A stretch of DNA of 64,000 nt from Berberis thunbergii (GCA_003290165.1 QNQO01000596.1:434001-498000); one strand, 5' to 3'; positions 35,719 to 47,188 are shown, counted from the first letter of the stretch. Translations and numbers: made by a program. The notes: a model not told the origin generated them from the letters alone.

Positions 35719-37638
35719 ATGGTAGAACCAAAAGCCTCGCATTGTCCAAACATTGTTTATAGGCCTATAGGACCTTCTGATCTCAAAGTTCTTGAGCAGA
35801 TTCATTGTGACCTATTTCCTATCAGGTAAAAACTCTAATCACTATATTAACCTGAGCGCTTTTTTTTTCCCTCCTGCCATCCCCTCATTAAACAAAATGA
35901 TGTATCAGGTATGAACCTGAGTTCTTCTTCAATGTAGTCGATGGACGTGACATTCTGTCTTGGGGGGCAGTTGATCGTAGTAGACCTGATGGGCAAAGCG
36001 ATGAACTTATTGGATTTGTCACTGCACGCATTGTTGTAGCAGAAGAAAGCGAGGTTTGGATATTTAGTTTATTGACAAAAGTATAAGTTTACCATTACAT
36101 TATGTGTGCAAAATTACAAGCCATTGCCCTGACAGATAGGAGATATGCTCAGATATCAATCTTCAAGGGAAGATCAAACTCTAGTTTATATACTGACCCT
36201 GGGGGTTGTAGAATCTTACAGAAATCTTGGAATAGGTATGCATTTCTGTCCTCCCTTCCCTCCCCCAATTTCTTTTGTTTGTATAACTGAATGATTCCAT
36301 CAATATTTGTTTGCATTTGCAGCCTCTCAACTTATTCGGGAGGTCATCAAATATGCATCAACTCTTCCTACTTGTCAAGCAGTTTATTTGCATGTTATTG
36401 CTTACAATAAACTTGCCATCTATTTCTATAAGAAAATGTCATTCAAGTGCTTTCAGAGATTGGCACACTTTTATTACATCAAGGGCCAGCATTATGATGC
36501 ATATCTGTTCGTGTATTATACCAATGGCGAGCAGTCTCCTTGTTCTCCACTGTAAGCAATATATTCTTTGTTCTTTCTTTTTATCAGAAAATTTTCAAAA
36601 ATGACGAATTAATGAAGTTGCTAAAGTAAATAAAGAAGGGATACAAGGAAAAGGTAGGAAAAGAAATAAAACCAATAATAGTTACCCCTTGGTTCTTAAG
36701 AGTAATCAATGCTTAAGCTAGTGAAAAGCAAAGGAGTTGTAAATGTAGTTATCATAATTTTAGGGTAGAGGTTGAAATTTTGAATGAGTAAGGCGTTAGT
36801 ATGGTACAAGACTCTTCTCTCAAAGGAAAGTAAGATGTCTTAAGTTTCCTCTTTGTGGATTAAAGAAGTCGCACAATCCCAGGGGAGGGAGAAAGCTCTT
36901 CACTATAAAATGCTTGAATGAGACAACTCTTGTGAATTTTTTTTGAAACTCTTTTGACATTAGTCACAGCATTAAAAATTACATACTACTATTAAAATGA
37001 CATACCTAAGACGGTGTTTCAAATTATGAATAGCTACCTTCTTTTTTTTGAGCGGCAAAACACAAATGGCAACCATTGAATATATGTAAGGGGGCAGCGA
37101 GTTACAAACAGTATAACAACAGCAATCAGTTGGCATATATCTACGGTTGATCACATAACATTTAATATCCTTGGCCTGAAGACGGTTTAACTAGGATAAG
37201 TTAAAAGGTAACTTTCTTTCAGTAATATTGAGTGTGTTCATACGTCAGATAAGAGTATCCACCAATATTTTGTGAACAATCAGGTATAAATAGTGAAGGT
37301 TTGCAGTCGATTTCTTTCATCTATATCGCTGTTGTGGATGCTCTAAACTGTGTTGAGTAAAAGTCAATAAACTAGTTTGTAATGTTTGTAAAGATGACTA
37401 TTTTAAATGCTCCCTTTTTATGCGTCTGAGATTTGATTGTTGCTTTTCCTTCTGCAGCGATCTAGTTGCAGCTGTAGCTTCGTATATGAAAAGTCTGTTT
37501 AAGTCACTGGCTGCAAGACTATGGAAGAAGGATGAGAAGATCACAAGACGGCCCAAACGTAAAGAATCAAATTGTCTTCTGGTAAACCAAAATAAGAGAA
37601 TTGTAAGTGGAGACACTGCTCGATGCCAGTGTGTTTAG
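35719..37638 (+). CDS. NAA60: NAA60/MCC1-type GNAT acetyltransferase, five coding exons
   Basis: Coding exons are 35719-35825, 35909-36053, 36136-36235, 36323-36551 and 37458-37638, all with GT-AG sites, giving 253 residues. The GNAT fold is clear: IVYRPIGPSDL, FPIRYEPEFF, SWGAVDRSRPDG, ELIGFVTARIV, LVYILTLGVVESYRNLG, with the acetyl-CoA motif RNLGIA (RxxGxA), then AVYLHVIAYN, FYKKMSFK, and FYYIKGQHYDAYLFVYY. This matches the plant family containing Arabidopsis NAA60 (N-terminal acetyltransferase at the plasma membrane) and its paralogue MCC1, described as a histone acetyltransferase. Which paralogue it follows cannot be told here. The fourth exon ends SPCSPL and the fifth is Lys-rich. A second donor inside exon 5 allows a different C-terminus (see 38727-38876). 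Confidence 0.9.
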
Positions 37639-38726
37639 TAGTTGAGATTAGGGTACGGTAATTTACGCCATCCCTCGCATTTCTCTAATTTATTGATGCT
37701 ATTAACACATGTGTAATAATCTGTAAAATCCCACTTTAAAGTTGACCACTGTGTTCTGTACGTGTTAAAAGTATTAAAAGGTTTGGATTGTTCAATTAAG
37801 TATTTATAATTGGAATGATACATTAGAATTTGGTTAGGATATCTACAGCTTGGCACGATGATTAACAATTCACATCATAATATCACAGTAAAATGCTGCT
37901 GATAGACAATAAAATGGGTCATCTCAAAGGTGTTCTCCATGCGTGTGATCACGAGTGACCTTATTAACCTCCAGAAATATAAAGTTTTTTCTAAAATGTG
38001 GGAATTTAATTATGGTCCCCTTTCATAATGGGCGTCGTAATGCCATATTCTCTTGGTTCTCCAATTAACTTCAACTTCCTTTTGTTGTGCTCGAATTGGA
38101 ATTGGATTCATTGAAATAAACACGCGGTCTCTGAAGAAATACGAATTGACGAGTCCTTTCTCCCCTGTTCCCTTTTCCCACCCCCTGTTTTCTGTGCTTT
38201 TGATAACTGAATTTCTCAAGTAAACCTACTCAAGGTGACCTCACCATATATAGTTTCGTTTCCAAAATTGAAATGGGATTTGATTGGGAAATCCAACATG
38301 AGAAAAATGAAAATTTGGTGCTGGATTGTAGAGCAGATTTTTGAACTGTTGTTGCCTGTTAGGTAAGAAGGGCAAATACGATGAATTATGTGATCATTAC
38401 AATGGACATTTATAGGGTTCTGAGAAGGAATGCTCGTTACAATGAAATTTGTAATGGTCATTCCTATTACACCATTTTTATATCCAACCAAATAAAGAAA
38501 TGGCAATACAATGGTACAATGGTTTAACCCATTCTATTGAGTAACCAAATACGCCCTGAGGATTGTACTGGGACAACATATATCTACAAAACAATGTGGA
38601 ATGAATAAGATAATAGTTGCACTTATGCACCGGAGGAACTTACAATGCAGTTTTTTATCCTCTAGAAAATAGTTAGGCCCTGACGAATCAACGTGTTTGC
38701 TTTCTTATACTTCTTTGCAATTTCAG
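37639..38726. other. 3' region / alternative intron of the acetyltransferase gene
   Basis: No other gene is seen. Text ending AACCAAATACGCCC near 38557 resembles a MITE terminus, but its partner was not found. Confidence 0.4.
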
Positions 38727-38876
38727 ATTCTAAGAACACTAAACAATTCAACAGAGTGGTTTCTACGAAGAAGGTATGAGATTCGATTAAGCAGTAAATC
38801 AGGGCACTTTCAAGTGGATGTGGCAGCTTCGATTATGCTTACTCTAATATATTTTGTTGGTTTTTGGCTCTACTAA
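38727..38876 (+). CDS. NAA60: Candidate alternative last exon of the acetyltransferase, hydrophobic C-terminal tail
   Basis: Exon 5 contains a perfect donor, AGAATT|GTAAGT, at 37602/37603, in phase 0. At 38726/38727 there is a good acceptor, GCAATTTCAG|ATTCTA, and the following frame stays open in phase 0 for 49 codons to a stop at 38876. The predicted tail begins ILRTLNNSTEWFLRRR and ends in an 18-residue hydrophobic run, VAASIMLTLIYFVGFW then LY, at the very C-terminus, like a tail anchor. The resulting protein would be 291 residues. Membrane attachment through the C-terminus is known for NAA60 proteins, so the tail makes sense, but usage of this exon is inferred. Confidence 0.5.
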   Translation: MLRTLNNSTEWFLRRRYEIRLSSKSGHFQVDVAASIMLTLIYFVGFWLY

Positions 38877-39457
38877 TTGTAAATCATTGGATATAGTAAA
38901 AATAGGGTTGGAATTTTTATGTTCCCACTTATGTCAAAAAATTGTGTCACTGAGCCCTGACCCTAATGTTACATACAAATTCATTTAAATGTATTCTATA
39001 GTTATACTAGTAAATTGCCATTGGTGTTGAGGGTGAGAAGTAGTCTCCGAACTTTTCTTGCTAAGGGTCAAGTGTCGAGCAAGAAAGCGAGTCATTGATA
39101 CCTGTACAAACTCCAACACGGGTGAATTATTCAGCTGAGACTCCAACGGTTAAGTTAGTAACGGGGTTAAAGATGTAAAAAAATGAATGAGCGTGAAGTT
39201 CAAAGAGAGCCTTGTTTGCTCAGGGTTTTTGCGGACCTAGCTCTTGAGAAATGAATATACTTTTTATACCTGTTTGACCGTATGTCTGTGTTCGAAATAT
39301 TTGCCGTGGTGATAGGTTGAATCTATCTAAATGTGTCAGCTAAAAGTCAGCTTCGAGCTAATTTTTAAAAGTTTCGAGCAATATGAATATTCCAAATAAA
39401 AAATGTGCAAAATATGCATTATTTATCAGTTTATACTGTCACACACTTTACACGTAG
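38877..39457. other. Intergenic, no gene seen
   Basis: Non-coding AT-rich sequence between the acetyltransferase gene and the MITE at 39458. Confidence 0.5.
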
Positions 39458-39740
39458 GGTGTGTTTAGTTGCATGGAATCCTATGCCAGAAAAATTCATG
39501 AGTGAATTCCTATATTTTAGGCTAATTTGAGGTATCATTTCACATTTACTATTTAATTTTGTGATCAACGATGAAAATGAAAATCTTATGAACATGAGAA
39601 TCACATTTCTTGAGGGACTAAGGAATACTACTAATAACAAAATCAAACGCTGAATGTTAAGTAATTCATAAAATTAACTGAAAATATAAAGATCCCATCA
39701 TGAATTTCATGGGAATGAATTCCATGCAACCAAACACACC
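39458..39740. mobile_element. MITE, 283 bp, with about 24-bp inverted ends
   Basis: The left end GGTGTGTTTAGTTGCATGGA pairs with the inverted right end GGTGTGTTTGGTTGCATGGA; matching continues a few bases inward (ATTCC/ATTCA-type words). The interior repeats GAATTTCATG/CATGAG words. It sits about 190 bp upstream of the trihelix start codon, so it may lie in that promoter. The target duplication is unclear. Confidence 0.82.
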
Positions 39741-39932
39741 AGCGAAATAATTGGGAGCCAAACTCGAAACTCGAGGCGATGAGCATGAGTCTAAAAGTGG
39801 ACTAGAATACCCATTTCCTGGCTGTGTAGAAGGGCAGGATTTGATTTCTCCTCTGTCCGAACCGAACAAAAAACCCTGCACCGACAGTGTTCAGTAGCCA
39901 CTCTGCAACCAACCTCTAGAAAGAAGAAGAAG

Positions 39933-41093
39933 ATGATGAAGAGGAAGAAATGGACAGAAGATGAAGAGCAAACCCTCATCACCAAATACTCAGAGCTCCA
40001 GTCCTCAAAGACCCTAATCAAACTCAAAACCCGAGAGAAGAAATTCCAACCAGTTGCAGATCACGTCAACAGTCTGCATCATCTCCAAGACCCAATCACC
40101 TTTCCCTTTAGATGGTCATGGAGAGATGTTTCCATCAAAGTTCAGAACATGCGTCACCAGTATTTGGGTGTGAAGCAGAAGATCAGAGCTTCGGATGGTG
40201 AGTTCAATTGGGTGGATGGTCAGGATCACTGGCCTAATTTCTTAAAGTACAAGGAGGTGTTTGGGGATGTTGATCTTGAGGTGGTGAAAAGGGGTGGTGG
40301 TGGTGGAGGAGGGTTTGAGGAGGATGGGGTTTGTGGGTTTGGAGAGTTTAGTGATGGGGTTTTGGGGTTAGGGCTGGGGAGTGAGGAATATGATGGAGTG
40401 AGTGATGATGGGTTGGAAGAGAATTGGGGGAGATTGAAGGGAGAGGAGGGGAATGGCGGGATGGGGTTTGAGAATTTGGAGATTGGGAATGGTGGGGAGA
40501 GGAAATTTAAGAGATTGAAGAGAGATAGGGGGGTTGGGTTCATGGGGTCTCAGATTTTGGATTTAAGGGAGGTGATGGGGAAGAGAGAGGAGAAGAGGAG
40601 AGAAATGGAGTTTAGAAGAGACGAGGAGGAGTTGAGTAGAGAAGAGAGGAATTGGGAGAGAGAAGAAAAGAGTTGGGAGAGGGAGGAGAGGAGTGAAGGG
40701 TTGAGATTTGAGTGGGAGGAGAGGCAGAGAATGTGGGAAAGGAGGGAGCTTGAGCGACGGAGGGAGTTCGAGGAGGATAGAAGAAGCTGGCTGATGAAAA
40801 TGCAAGAGAAGAGAGAGGAGGAAGAAATGGCTTGGAGGGAGAGTATGGTAGCATTGCAGATTGAGCATGAGAAGCAAATGATGCAAATGCATGCTGATGC
40901 TTGTCAGAACCAAATGCAGGTTCTTGGGGCATTGGTGAGGGTAGTTTATCAGTTTTTTGGATCAGGGAATGATGGGTTGGGTGGTGGGATTGGTGGTTTA
41001 GCTCCTCAGGTTTTGCAGAATTTGCAGCACCCAGATGGTTTGGTGGACGATAATGGAAAGCCTGATGTGAATTCAAGTTCGCACTTCATGTGA
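39933..41093 (+). CDS. Trihelix transcription factor with acidic/basic coiled-coil tail, single exon
   Basis: A single 386-residue frame. Residues about 3-107 form a trihelix (GT-type, Myb-like) DNA-binding domain: KRKKWTEDEEQTLITKY with W7, then FRWSWRDVSIKVQNMRHQYLG with W61/W63, and WVDGQDHWPNFLKYKEVFGD with W93/W100. A Gly-run and an acidic, Gly-rich linker follow (about 120-195). A highly charged E/R-rich helix lies at about 210-310 (repeats of WEREE), with long coiled-coil character and probably used for dimerisation. The C-terminus is Gly/Asn-rich and ends SSSHFM. It resembles the plant trihelix subgroup that includes HRA1 of Arabidopsis, but orthology is uncertain. Expected location is the nucleus. 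The second ATG (codon 2) is equally possible as start. Confidence 0.85.
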   Translation: MMKRKKWTEDEEQTLITKYSELQSSKTLIKLKTREKKFQPVADHVNSLHHLQDPITFPFRWSWRDVSIKVQNMRHQYLGVKQKIRASDGEFNWVDGQDHWPNFLKYKEVFGDVDLEVVKRGGGGGGGFEEDGVCGFGEFSDGVLGLGLGSEEYDGVSDDGLEENWGRLKGEEGNGGMGFENLEIGNGGERKFKRLKRDRGVGFMGSQILDLREVMGKREEKRREMEFRRDEEELSREERNWEREEKSWEREERSEGLRFEWEERQRMWERRELERRREFEEDRRSWLMKMQEKREEEEMAWRESMVALQIEHEKQMMQMHADACQNQMQVLGALVRVVYQFFGSGNDGLGGGIGGLAPQVLQNLQHPDGLVDDNGKPDVNSSSHFM

Positions 41094-43555
41094 TGCAATA
41101 GACTGTAAGTGTGCTACCTAAGCTCAAGCCTTTTTGGATACTATTTATATAATCTTTGTTGCTGAATGTAAGACTAAAGTGAACTGAAACACCATTGGAA
41201 TAGTTGGGGAGAATCGTAGTCAGACCAAATAGTTATCCTCCATTATTTGTTCAATTGCGATTATAAGTGAATGAACTGAAGTTTCAATTATTAGAAAAGA
41301 ATTTATTGTTATGGTCAACTTTGTCCTTGTTTTCCCCAGAACTTCCAGTAGAAGGAACTGTTGTCCTTCAGTTTTTAGTTTCTGTATGTTAATGATTTTA
41401 TTAAAAGTGAACATTGTATGAGCTCAACATTTGAATGACACAATCCTTAGTAAACAAAAAGAGACTTTTATTTGTTGCTTAGTCTTCAACATATGAAAAT
41501 TTACAGAATATTTCTTCATTGCATCTACGCTTGTAAGCAACTCCAGCTTTGGCCTTGATTTTGCAATTCTGAAAGAGACAATGGCATTACAGTTTCTATC
41601 TACAAGATATAAATGTAAAAACAGTCTGAAAAGTTGCATCTCTGTTGGGTTGTAGTTTGTTTTTTTGGTCCACTCTAGGTCGGTGTGGAGTCCAATGCCA
41701 TGCATATCGTTCCCTTTGGTGCAAAGGCACATATCATGGAGTCTTTACTGGTTTTTGTTGTAATCATGTTGAATGAAATTGAAACTTAAAAGAAAAAGTT
41801 GCGACTCTGTTTCTTATTAAAATTGTAAGACCATGATGAAAGTCCCCAGGCCAAAAAACCATGAGAGCTCCGGGTTATGTTATATAACTTAATTCTCAAA
41901 TTGAGTACTTTAAGTCCTAGGCTTGAAGATTTAAATGATTGAAGATCAAGGAGCAGTGGTGCTGAGAAATATTGTCTTGGTATGAGGTTGAAAGCTATAA
42001 AAGATGAGAAGGTGGATTGAGGTTCAAAGCATTGTCTGACTAACATCTTTGTAAAATGAGGATAGTGAATAATAAGGATTCACACAACACAATATTTTAT
42101 GTGAGTTCCCTAGAGATTGAGGTATGTTCATAGACTCGCATTAATTCCTCTATTGTTGTGGTAAAGAGTAGTAAAATGTCGAAATAACTTTTGGTTACTT
42201 CCTATCTGTGTATAACAAGATGACATTTCTGCTGATCAAAATCATCAGGCCCCTTTTAGCATAAAATGTCAAGAGCACATATTTGATAGATAAGAAGAAG
42301 ATAGCAGTTACGTTGCTTGTGAGTATTAGGTCAGAAATTTAAATTGTGAATTCCACAAAGATTGAGCAAAGTTTTCAGTTGAACCATATGACTGAACTAT
42401 AACAAGCATTGATTTCTAAATCTATGAGTTGTATTTACAATTTTATATGAATCTTAATGGTACCTGCCTTTTTTTTTTCTTTTTTTTTTTTTTTTTTTTT
42501 TTTCTTTTTCTTTTTCTTTTCAACATTCATTTGTTGATTGCAAGGGGTTTATTACACTATAGTTTGCCATTTGCTAAATAACTTTAGTTCTACCCTTTTA
42601 GGTTATAAACTTGTAATTACAATTTTCCGTTTTGCAAAGGATTAGCTTTTGCGGCATGTATAGAACATGTAGTCATAGTTATCAATATCTAACGGTATGC
42701 ACAATTCAATACATTATACATATTGTATATATAACTTTATCGATATGTTATACATTGTAATTAAACAATTTAGTTAGGGATAGATTGAAGCACTAGTTAT
42801 GACTCCTTAAAATTTTGACATGCCTTGATGCCTACTTTTATGATGCTCAATTTGTTAATTCTAGTTTTACTAGACCCTTCTTATGAATTTTGTTTATACT
42901 TGATTAACATATGCTTCATTTTATGAGGATTGTTACATGGGTAAATTATGACCGAGTGACAAAAAGAACGGTTCTTGTCGAATGCTGAGTGACAAAAAGA
43001 ATCAAGTAAGAACGGTTCTTGGAATTAATCAATATAGATGATTGAAATAGATATCATATTTTGGATTTTATGTTTTTGTCGAATGCCATTGATTTATGTG
43101 TTTTTAAGGTGCATTTAGTACATACCATGCTAAATACATAAAGACACCTATGCCTAATTCATGTTTAAGAAAACCCATAGCTTAAAGAATTGACACCCAT
43201 GCCCTTAGGTTGGCAAAATTTAAGCATTGAAATTTAGTTTGTATAATTGTGCATGTTGTTATTTAAAGGAGGATGACTAGTGGCCAAACTTATTTTCTCA
43301 CTATTTGAACTTATTTAATTTTACATTTAGTTTTTCTCATTATCTTTTCATATTCAATTAAGTATTAGGTTTTATTAAAGTAATAATATTAGAAAAACTG
43401 TTTTAAACACAATTAATCCAATTCTCGTGGGAATGATCTCGTTCTTGCTATCTATACTATTTGTTTGACCTTGCGCAATTTTGATTAAAACGTATCATTA
43501 TAGACTTATTAATTAGGTTAATAATTGCACAACATCTAGTTCTATTCACGATGAC
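41094..43555. other. Intergenic region with long T tract
   Basis: It contains the trihelix 3' UTR, then AT-rich non-coding sequence. A T-rich tract of about 60 bases (42468-42522) includes TTTTTC repeats. A short direct repeat, GAGTGACAAAAAGAA with CGGTTCTTG, lies near 42954 and 42986. No gene is seen. Confidence 0.5.
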
Positions 43556-43559
43556 AACA

Positions 43560-43870
43560 ACTCGCCGCACCTAAGTGGCTTAGTCCGTCTAAAGAACCAC
43601 AATGACGCACAATGATTGAGTCTAGTCCTATTCTAATATTTTGGAGTCTAAGCCATTCAGACGAAGATGATTTCTCTCCAGCTTAAGTCCTATTTAGGAT
43701 TTAGTTAATATATATTATGGAGTCTAGTCCATTCATACCTAGATGACATTTCTGCGGCTTTAAATCTATTCAGGATTAAGTTAACTTTTATTATGGAGTC
43801 TAGTCCGTTCAGACCAGGATGATGTCTTTCAGCCTAGTCCTATTCAGGATTAAAGTGGTTTGTATTACTC
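43560..43870. repeat. Short tandem repeats (about 80 bp) of a Tat-lineage 3' region
   Basis: The word GGAGTCTAGTCCRTTCAGAC, followed by GATGATTT and then TCCTATTCAGGATTAAG, recurs three to four times between 43620 and 43860. The wording resembles the tandem tract downstream of the Tat element at 62880-63730 (CCTAGTCCG then GGATGACGATG). This suggests it is the 3' untranslated tandem tract of a related, now deleted, element. Confidence 0.65.
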
Positions 43871-44024
43871 AAATATAGTCTTAAAACAGGAACACAGATG
43901 TGAAATAAGAAAAATTCAAGCTTTATTGATTAAGCAAAGTTATTTACAAGGCTTAACTGATTAATCAAAGCGAAGATTTATACACAGTAAATGTCAATCA
44001 TCTAAGTTTAAAGGAAATGACTTT

Positions 44025-44193
44025 TTTTTTTGGAAAGCGAGCTGAGATCTTATAGGATTTCATAACCTATCAACAAGGTGTGATCTACAGGTCAACACCA
44101 TAAGAAAGTAACCATGCCGCCGGTGGATCTCGAACCTAGGACGTGGGGGATAAATCCACACAGTCCTAACCACTCAACCATAACACCATTGGC
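44025..44193 (-). mobile_element. tRNA-derived SINE with 16-bp target duplications
   Basis: The minus strand reads from a tRNA-like head (box A-like TGGTTGAGTGGTTAGGAC, box B GGTTCGAGATCC) to a tail that appears on the plus strand as a T-run at 44022-44031. It is flanked by the direct repeat TAAAGGAAATGACTTT at 44009-44024 and 44194-44209. The long exact target duplication and A-tail show LINE-type retroposition. It is inserted in the Tat relic. It is not a functional tRNA: the head lacks a cloverleaf end. Confidence 0.9.
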
Positions 44194-44726
44194 TAAAGGA
44201 AATGACTTTACGAATGAAGATTTATCGGAATACATACTGGGAATCGGCTTCGCTAGTGTGTCTTATGAAGGAGATGTCAAGATGTAGCTTCCGATAATTG
44301 AAAGAATACGCCCAGGTGAATTTTCTGCTAAATGAAAGAATACGCTCCAGGTGCAACTTTTGATAAATGTCAACGATTTTCAGGATTAAGGTGGTACCCT
44401 CGACTTTATCTTCACAAAGAAGAGATACCTTTGACAGCCCTCGAAGAGTGATTGGGAACACATCCAAGCTAGCAGGCTCCGTCAAAGTGCAAATCCCGTT
44501 GGGATTCATCGCAACACAACTTCATCGACAAATCCTCCTTCATCCTTAAAGAGACCAAGGCAGGAGAACATTCAAGAACCACCATGTGCAATTGGGAATG
44601 GCAGAATTTTGATCTGGATCAAATACAAAATGGAATTGAAGCTCTGGTAACACAACATAATACCTGATTCAACTAAGCTTATATAGGTCTAGCGCTTGGG
44701 AAAGGCAACCACCCAATAGTTGCATC

Positions 44727-44801
44727 GACGTTGAATTCAATAACCAATATGTTGCGCGAAAGCCGAAAAGACGTTGAATTCAATAACCAATATGTTGCGC
44801 A
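44727..44801 (+). repeat. Direct repeat of about 31 bp
   Basis: The string GACGTTGAATTCAATAACCA plus ATATGTTGCGC occurs at 44727 and again at about 44770, separated by AAAGCCGAAAA. Confidence 0.85.
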
Positions 44802-44956
44802 AGTTCCTATTCGAAAAGTTAATGACTCTGCATTTAGCCCTACTAGGGAATAACTGATGAGATATCAAATAGCCATCCGATCACACCTGAACATGTGGCA
44901 CATATCAACACTAACAAAAAAAGGTAAGGACAAACCAGGCAATTTCTATTCAACCC

Positions 44957-45075
44957 GTAAGTCAGGCACCCAAAACCAAATTATGTGAAACCAATGCGTT
45001 GAGGATCTTGGAGTCCGTAAATCAGGCACGCAAACCCAGATTATGTGAAACCAATGCGTTGAAAATCTCAGAGTT
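44957..45075 (+). repeat. Tandem duplication of about 60 bp
   Basis: CGTAARTCAGGCACSCAAA, then ATTATGTGAAACCAATGCGT, is present twice back to back. It is a part of the LTR relic. Confidence 0.85.
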
Positions 45076-45600
45076 TGGCCCAGGACAATATGGCTCGAAT
45101 ACGGGCCACTGGACTCTAGCAGACCCAAGGTCCATTTATGCTTCTCTAGATCCAATTGTGAATTGAGTCTTAAATAGAGCCAAATGCCAAAGAAGATCAG
45201 TTATAAACGAGTGAAAAATTCTACATGTAATGTAAGTAACTTGATAAGCGAAGATTCTCAGCGAGATCCTCTCCCTCCATCATGCATTCAAGGTAGAGTA
45301 AAAGACTCTCATTATATAAGGCGAACAAAAACAATGAGAAAGGTTACCAGTCTATTTCTATCTTTGTTTAAGTGTCAGACTTTACCTTCAGAGTGCTTTT
45401 AGCCGCCACAACGGTGGTCTCTGATTCACCGCTGCTCATTTTTGCAGATTAAAATCAACATGGGCATATTTGGACGCATAACAAACTAAACCACTAGTAA
45501 GACTAGCCCCCTTTCATTTTTAATTACAAACATCAAATTGAATAAATCTTTTATTTGATCAACGACTTATAAGATAAGTTATCTTAATTACTCTAGTTAC

Positions 45601-45890
45601 TAAGAGAGTGTTTGTTTTTGGTTTTGAATGAAGTCAGATGTCTTAATAAGAAGTGAATTACTTTGTTTAGAGTGTTTGTTTTAGTTCTAATTAAAAGTAG
45701 ATAAAGTAAACAACATGGAGGTGCTGATCACTTAACATAATTTTGTAATGACAATTGTTGTCCCCATCTTCTTAAAAATAAGTAGGAGCTAAATTTTGAT
45801 GACTTGCTTTCATTCTTTTCACCGAGCATTGTGATTTTTACCTACCTTCATAAGAACTCGGTCAATTTAAAAAAACAAATGCCCTCTAAG
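45601..45890. mobile_element. Possible MITE with degenerate inverted ends
   Basis: The left end TAAGAGAGTGTTTGTTTTTG resembles the inverted right end CTTAGAGGGCATTTGTTTTT. The match is imperfect and no target duplication was identified. Confidence 0.4.
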
Positions 45891-46576
45891 TCAATTTAAC
45901 ATAATCAGATCCACCATTACCATAAATTCCAAAAATTTAGCCACAAATTTCTGCATAACTAATTCAAAGATATCAATTATTCCACAATGTAAATTCTTTC
46001 CCTTATTTTACTTTTCTAGTTTCCAAATAAATTTTTTATCACAATGTATTTTCTCCTGAATTTCAAAAATTATAAACTATCGTTGTTTACTTCTAGATCA
46101 TTTTTTATTAATGAATAATTTTTTTTCTTGACTTTTAATTTTCTTTTAAATCAGAAGTTTAAATTTTTATTTATTTTTCATAATTAACGTTTTTTAAATT
46201 ATGTTTTAACTTAATCGATTGATGAACTTGTATTGTGTTTAGGTCAAACCCGTTTTACAAGTATCACCATAACTTTTATGTTTAGATTGAATTTAGTTAA
46301 CAATCCATTTGGCCCACCCCCTCGCCTAAATTCCTGGTTCCGCCCATGACCGAGACTAATAGTGGAGCACGCATAGCAGGGGTTAGTTTGGAATGATTCG
46401 TAGAAAAATATGTTTTGGATCAAGGATAACCAACACCACCATTACTAGGATATGTAAAAAGACATCCAGTAATTAAAAAACATAAATATTTCTATAAGAA
46501 AGAACCACTGTACAAAAGAATATTACAGTACAATACGAAGAAAATGGAGAACTGAGACATTTTTAAAGAAATATAT
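45891..46576. other. Intergenic, downstream of LEA14
   Basis: AT-rich sequence with no gene; it includes the likely 3' UTR of the LEA14-like gene on the minus strand. Confidence 0.5.
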
Positions 46577-47114
46577 TTAGAAGATATCAGATAAGGGGGG
46601 AAGTCTGACTTGGCCCTTCTTCGAAATTGGTATGGTAACATTGTCTAAGATAGGGAGATCCATAGTAAGTCCCACTTCCATGGTGTAGTCTATGTCCCAA
46701 TCAGACCCAATGTCCCTTGCAATGTCCATCAAAATGCTATATGCGACTTTCACTGGTACATCCAGGAAGGTTTGCTCATTAGCCAAGAGTGATCCTGGAT
46801 CAGGTATCGTCCCTGTTGCTATCGTTCTGCGATAATCAACCACAGAGGTTGTTGTTCAAGTAAATAAAGAAAAGAAAGAATGAAAGATAGATCGAGATTA
46901 TGACATACTTGTTGGCAGACTTGAAAGTGTAAGAGATCTCGCATATTGGTATGGCATGATCATAAGGGTTGTGGACAGAAACCTTGCTGTTGAAGGTGAC
47001 TGAATCACGGCTAACATGCTTGAGATCCACATCTGTAAGATCAGCTTCTGGCTTTTTAATGTGGGCTACTTTGTCAGCCACAATGTTCTTTGCTTGGTTC
47101 ATCAACTGAGACAT
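46577..47114 (-). CDS. LEA14: LEA14-type desiccation protein (LEA_2 family), two exons
   Basis: The minus-strand coding exons are 47114-46909 and 46826-46577. The 82-bp intron has donor AACAA|GTATGT and acceptor ATCGCAG|AACG. The product has 151 residues, the usual LEA14 length. It starts MSQLMNQAKNIVADKVAHIKK and shows the LEA_2 features KPEADLTDVDL, NSKVSVHNPYDHAIPICEIS, TYTF-like FKSANK, TIPDPGSL, LDVPVKVAYSIL, DIGSDWDIDYTMEVGLTMDLP and ends LPPLSDIF. Family knowledge: small, folded fibronectin-like LEA proteins induced by drought, salt and wounding, cytosolic, without enzyme activity. The start is set by conservation; a longer in-frame upstream extension exists but is not LEA-like. A TATA box lies upstream at about 47178-47186. 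Confidence 0.93.
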
Positions 47115-47175
47115 CCTTCTCTGTGTATAGTTGTGTTGGATGAATTGTATATGTTGAATCTGAGGGTCTCTGGGT

Positions 47176-47188
47176 AGGTTTATATAAG
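47176..47188 (-). promoter_or_regulatory. TATA box of the LEA14-like gene
   Basis: On the minus strand TATATAAACC lies about 65 bases upstream of the start codon at 47114, a sensible place for a short leader. Confidence 0.6.

Larger units (their letters stand above)
43870..45450. mobile_element. Relic of Tat-lineage Ty3/gypsy LTR region
   Basis: After the tandem tract comes non-coding sequence ending with TTACCTTCAGAGTGCTTTTA and GCCGCCACAACGGTGGTCTC (45370-45425). This style is typical of the R/U5 end of Tat/Ogre-type LTRs, and a TATA-like ATTATATAAGG lies at about 45312. Internal duplications are at 44727/44770 and 44957/45017. The assignment is inference; no second LTR or pol is present nearby. 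Confidence 0.45.

Noticed and set aside
40226..41076. Long minus-strand frames opposite the trihelix gene
   Set aside because: They are shadows of the G/A-rich coding strand (P/L/S-rich on the reverse).
44110..44193. A tRNA gene on the minus strand
   Set aside because: Box A- and box B-like words are present, but the segment is flanked by a 16-bp target duplication and an A-tail and lacks a proper acceptor stem; it is a SINE head.
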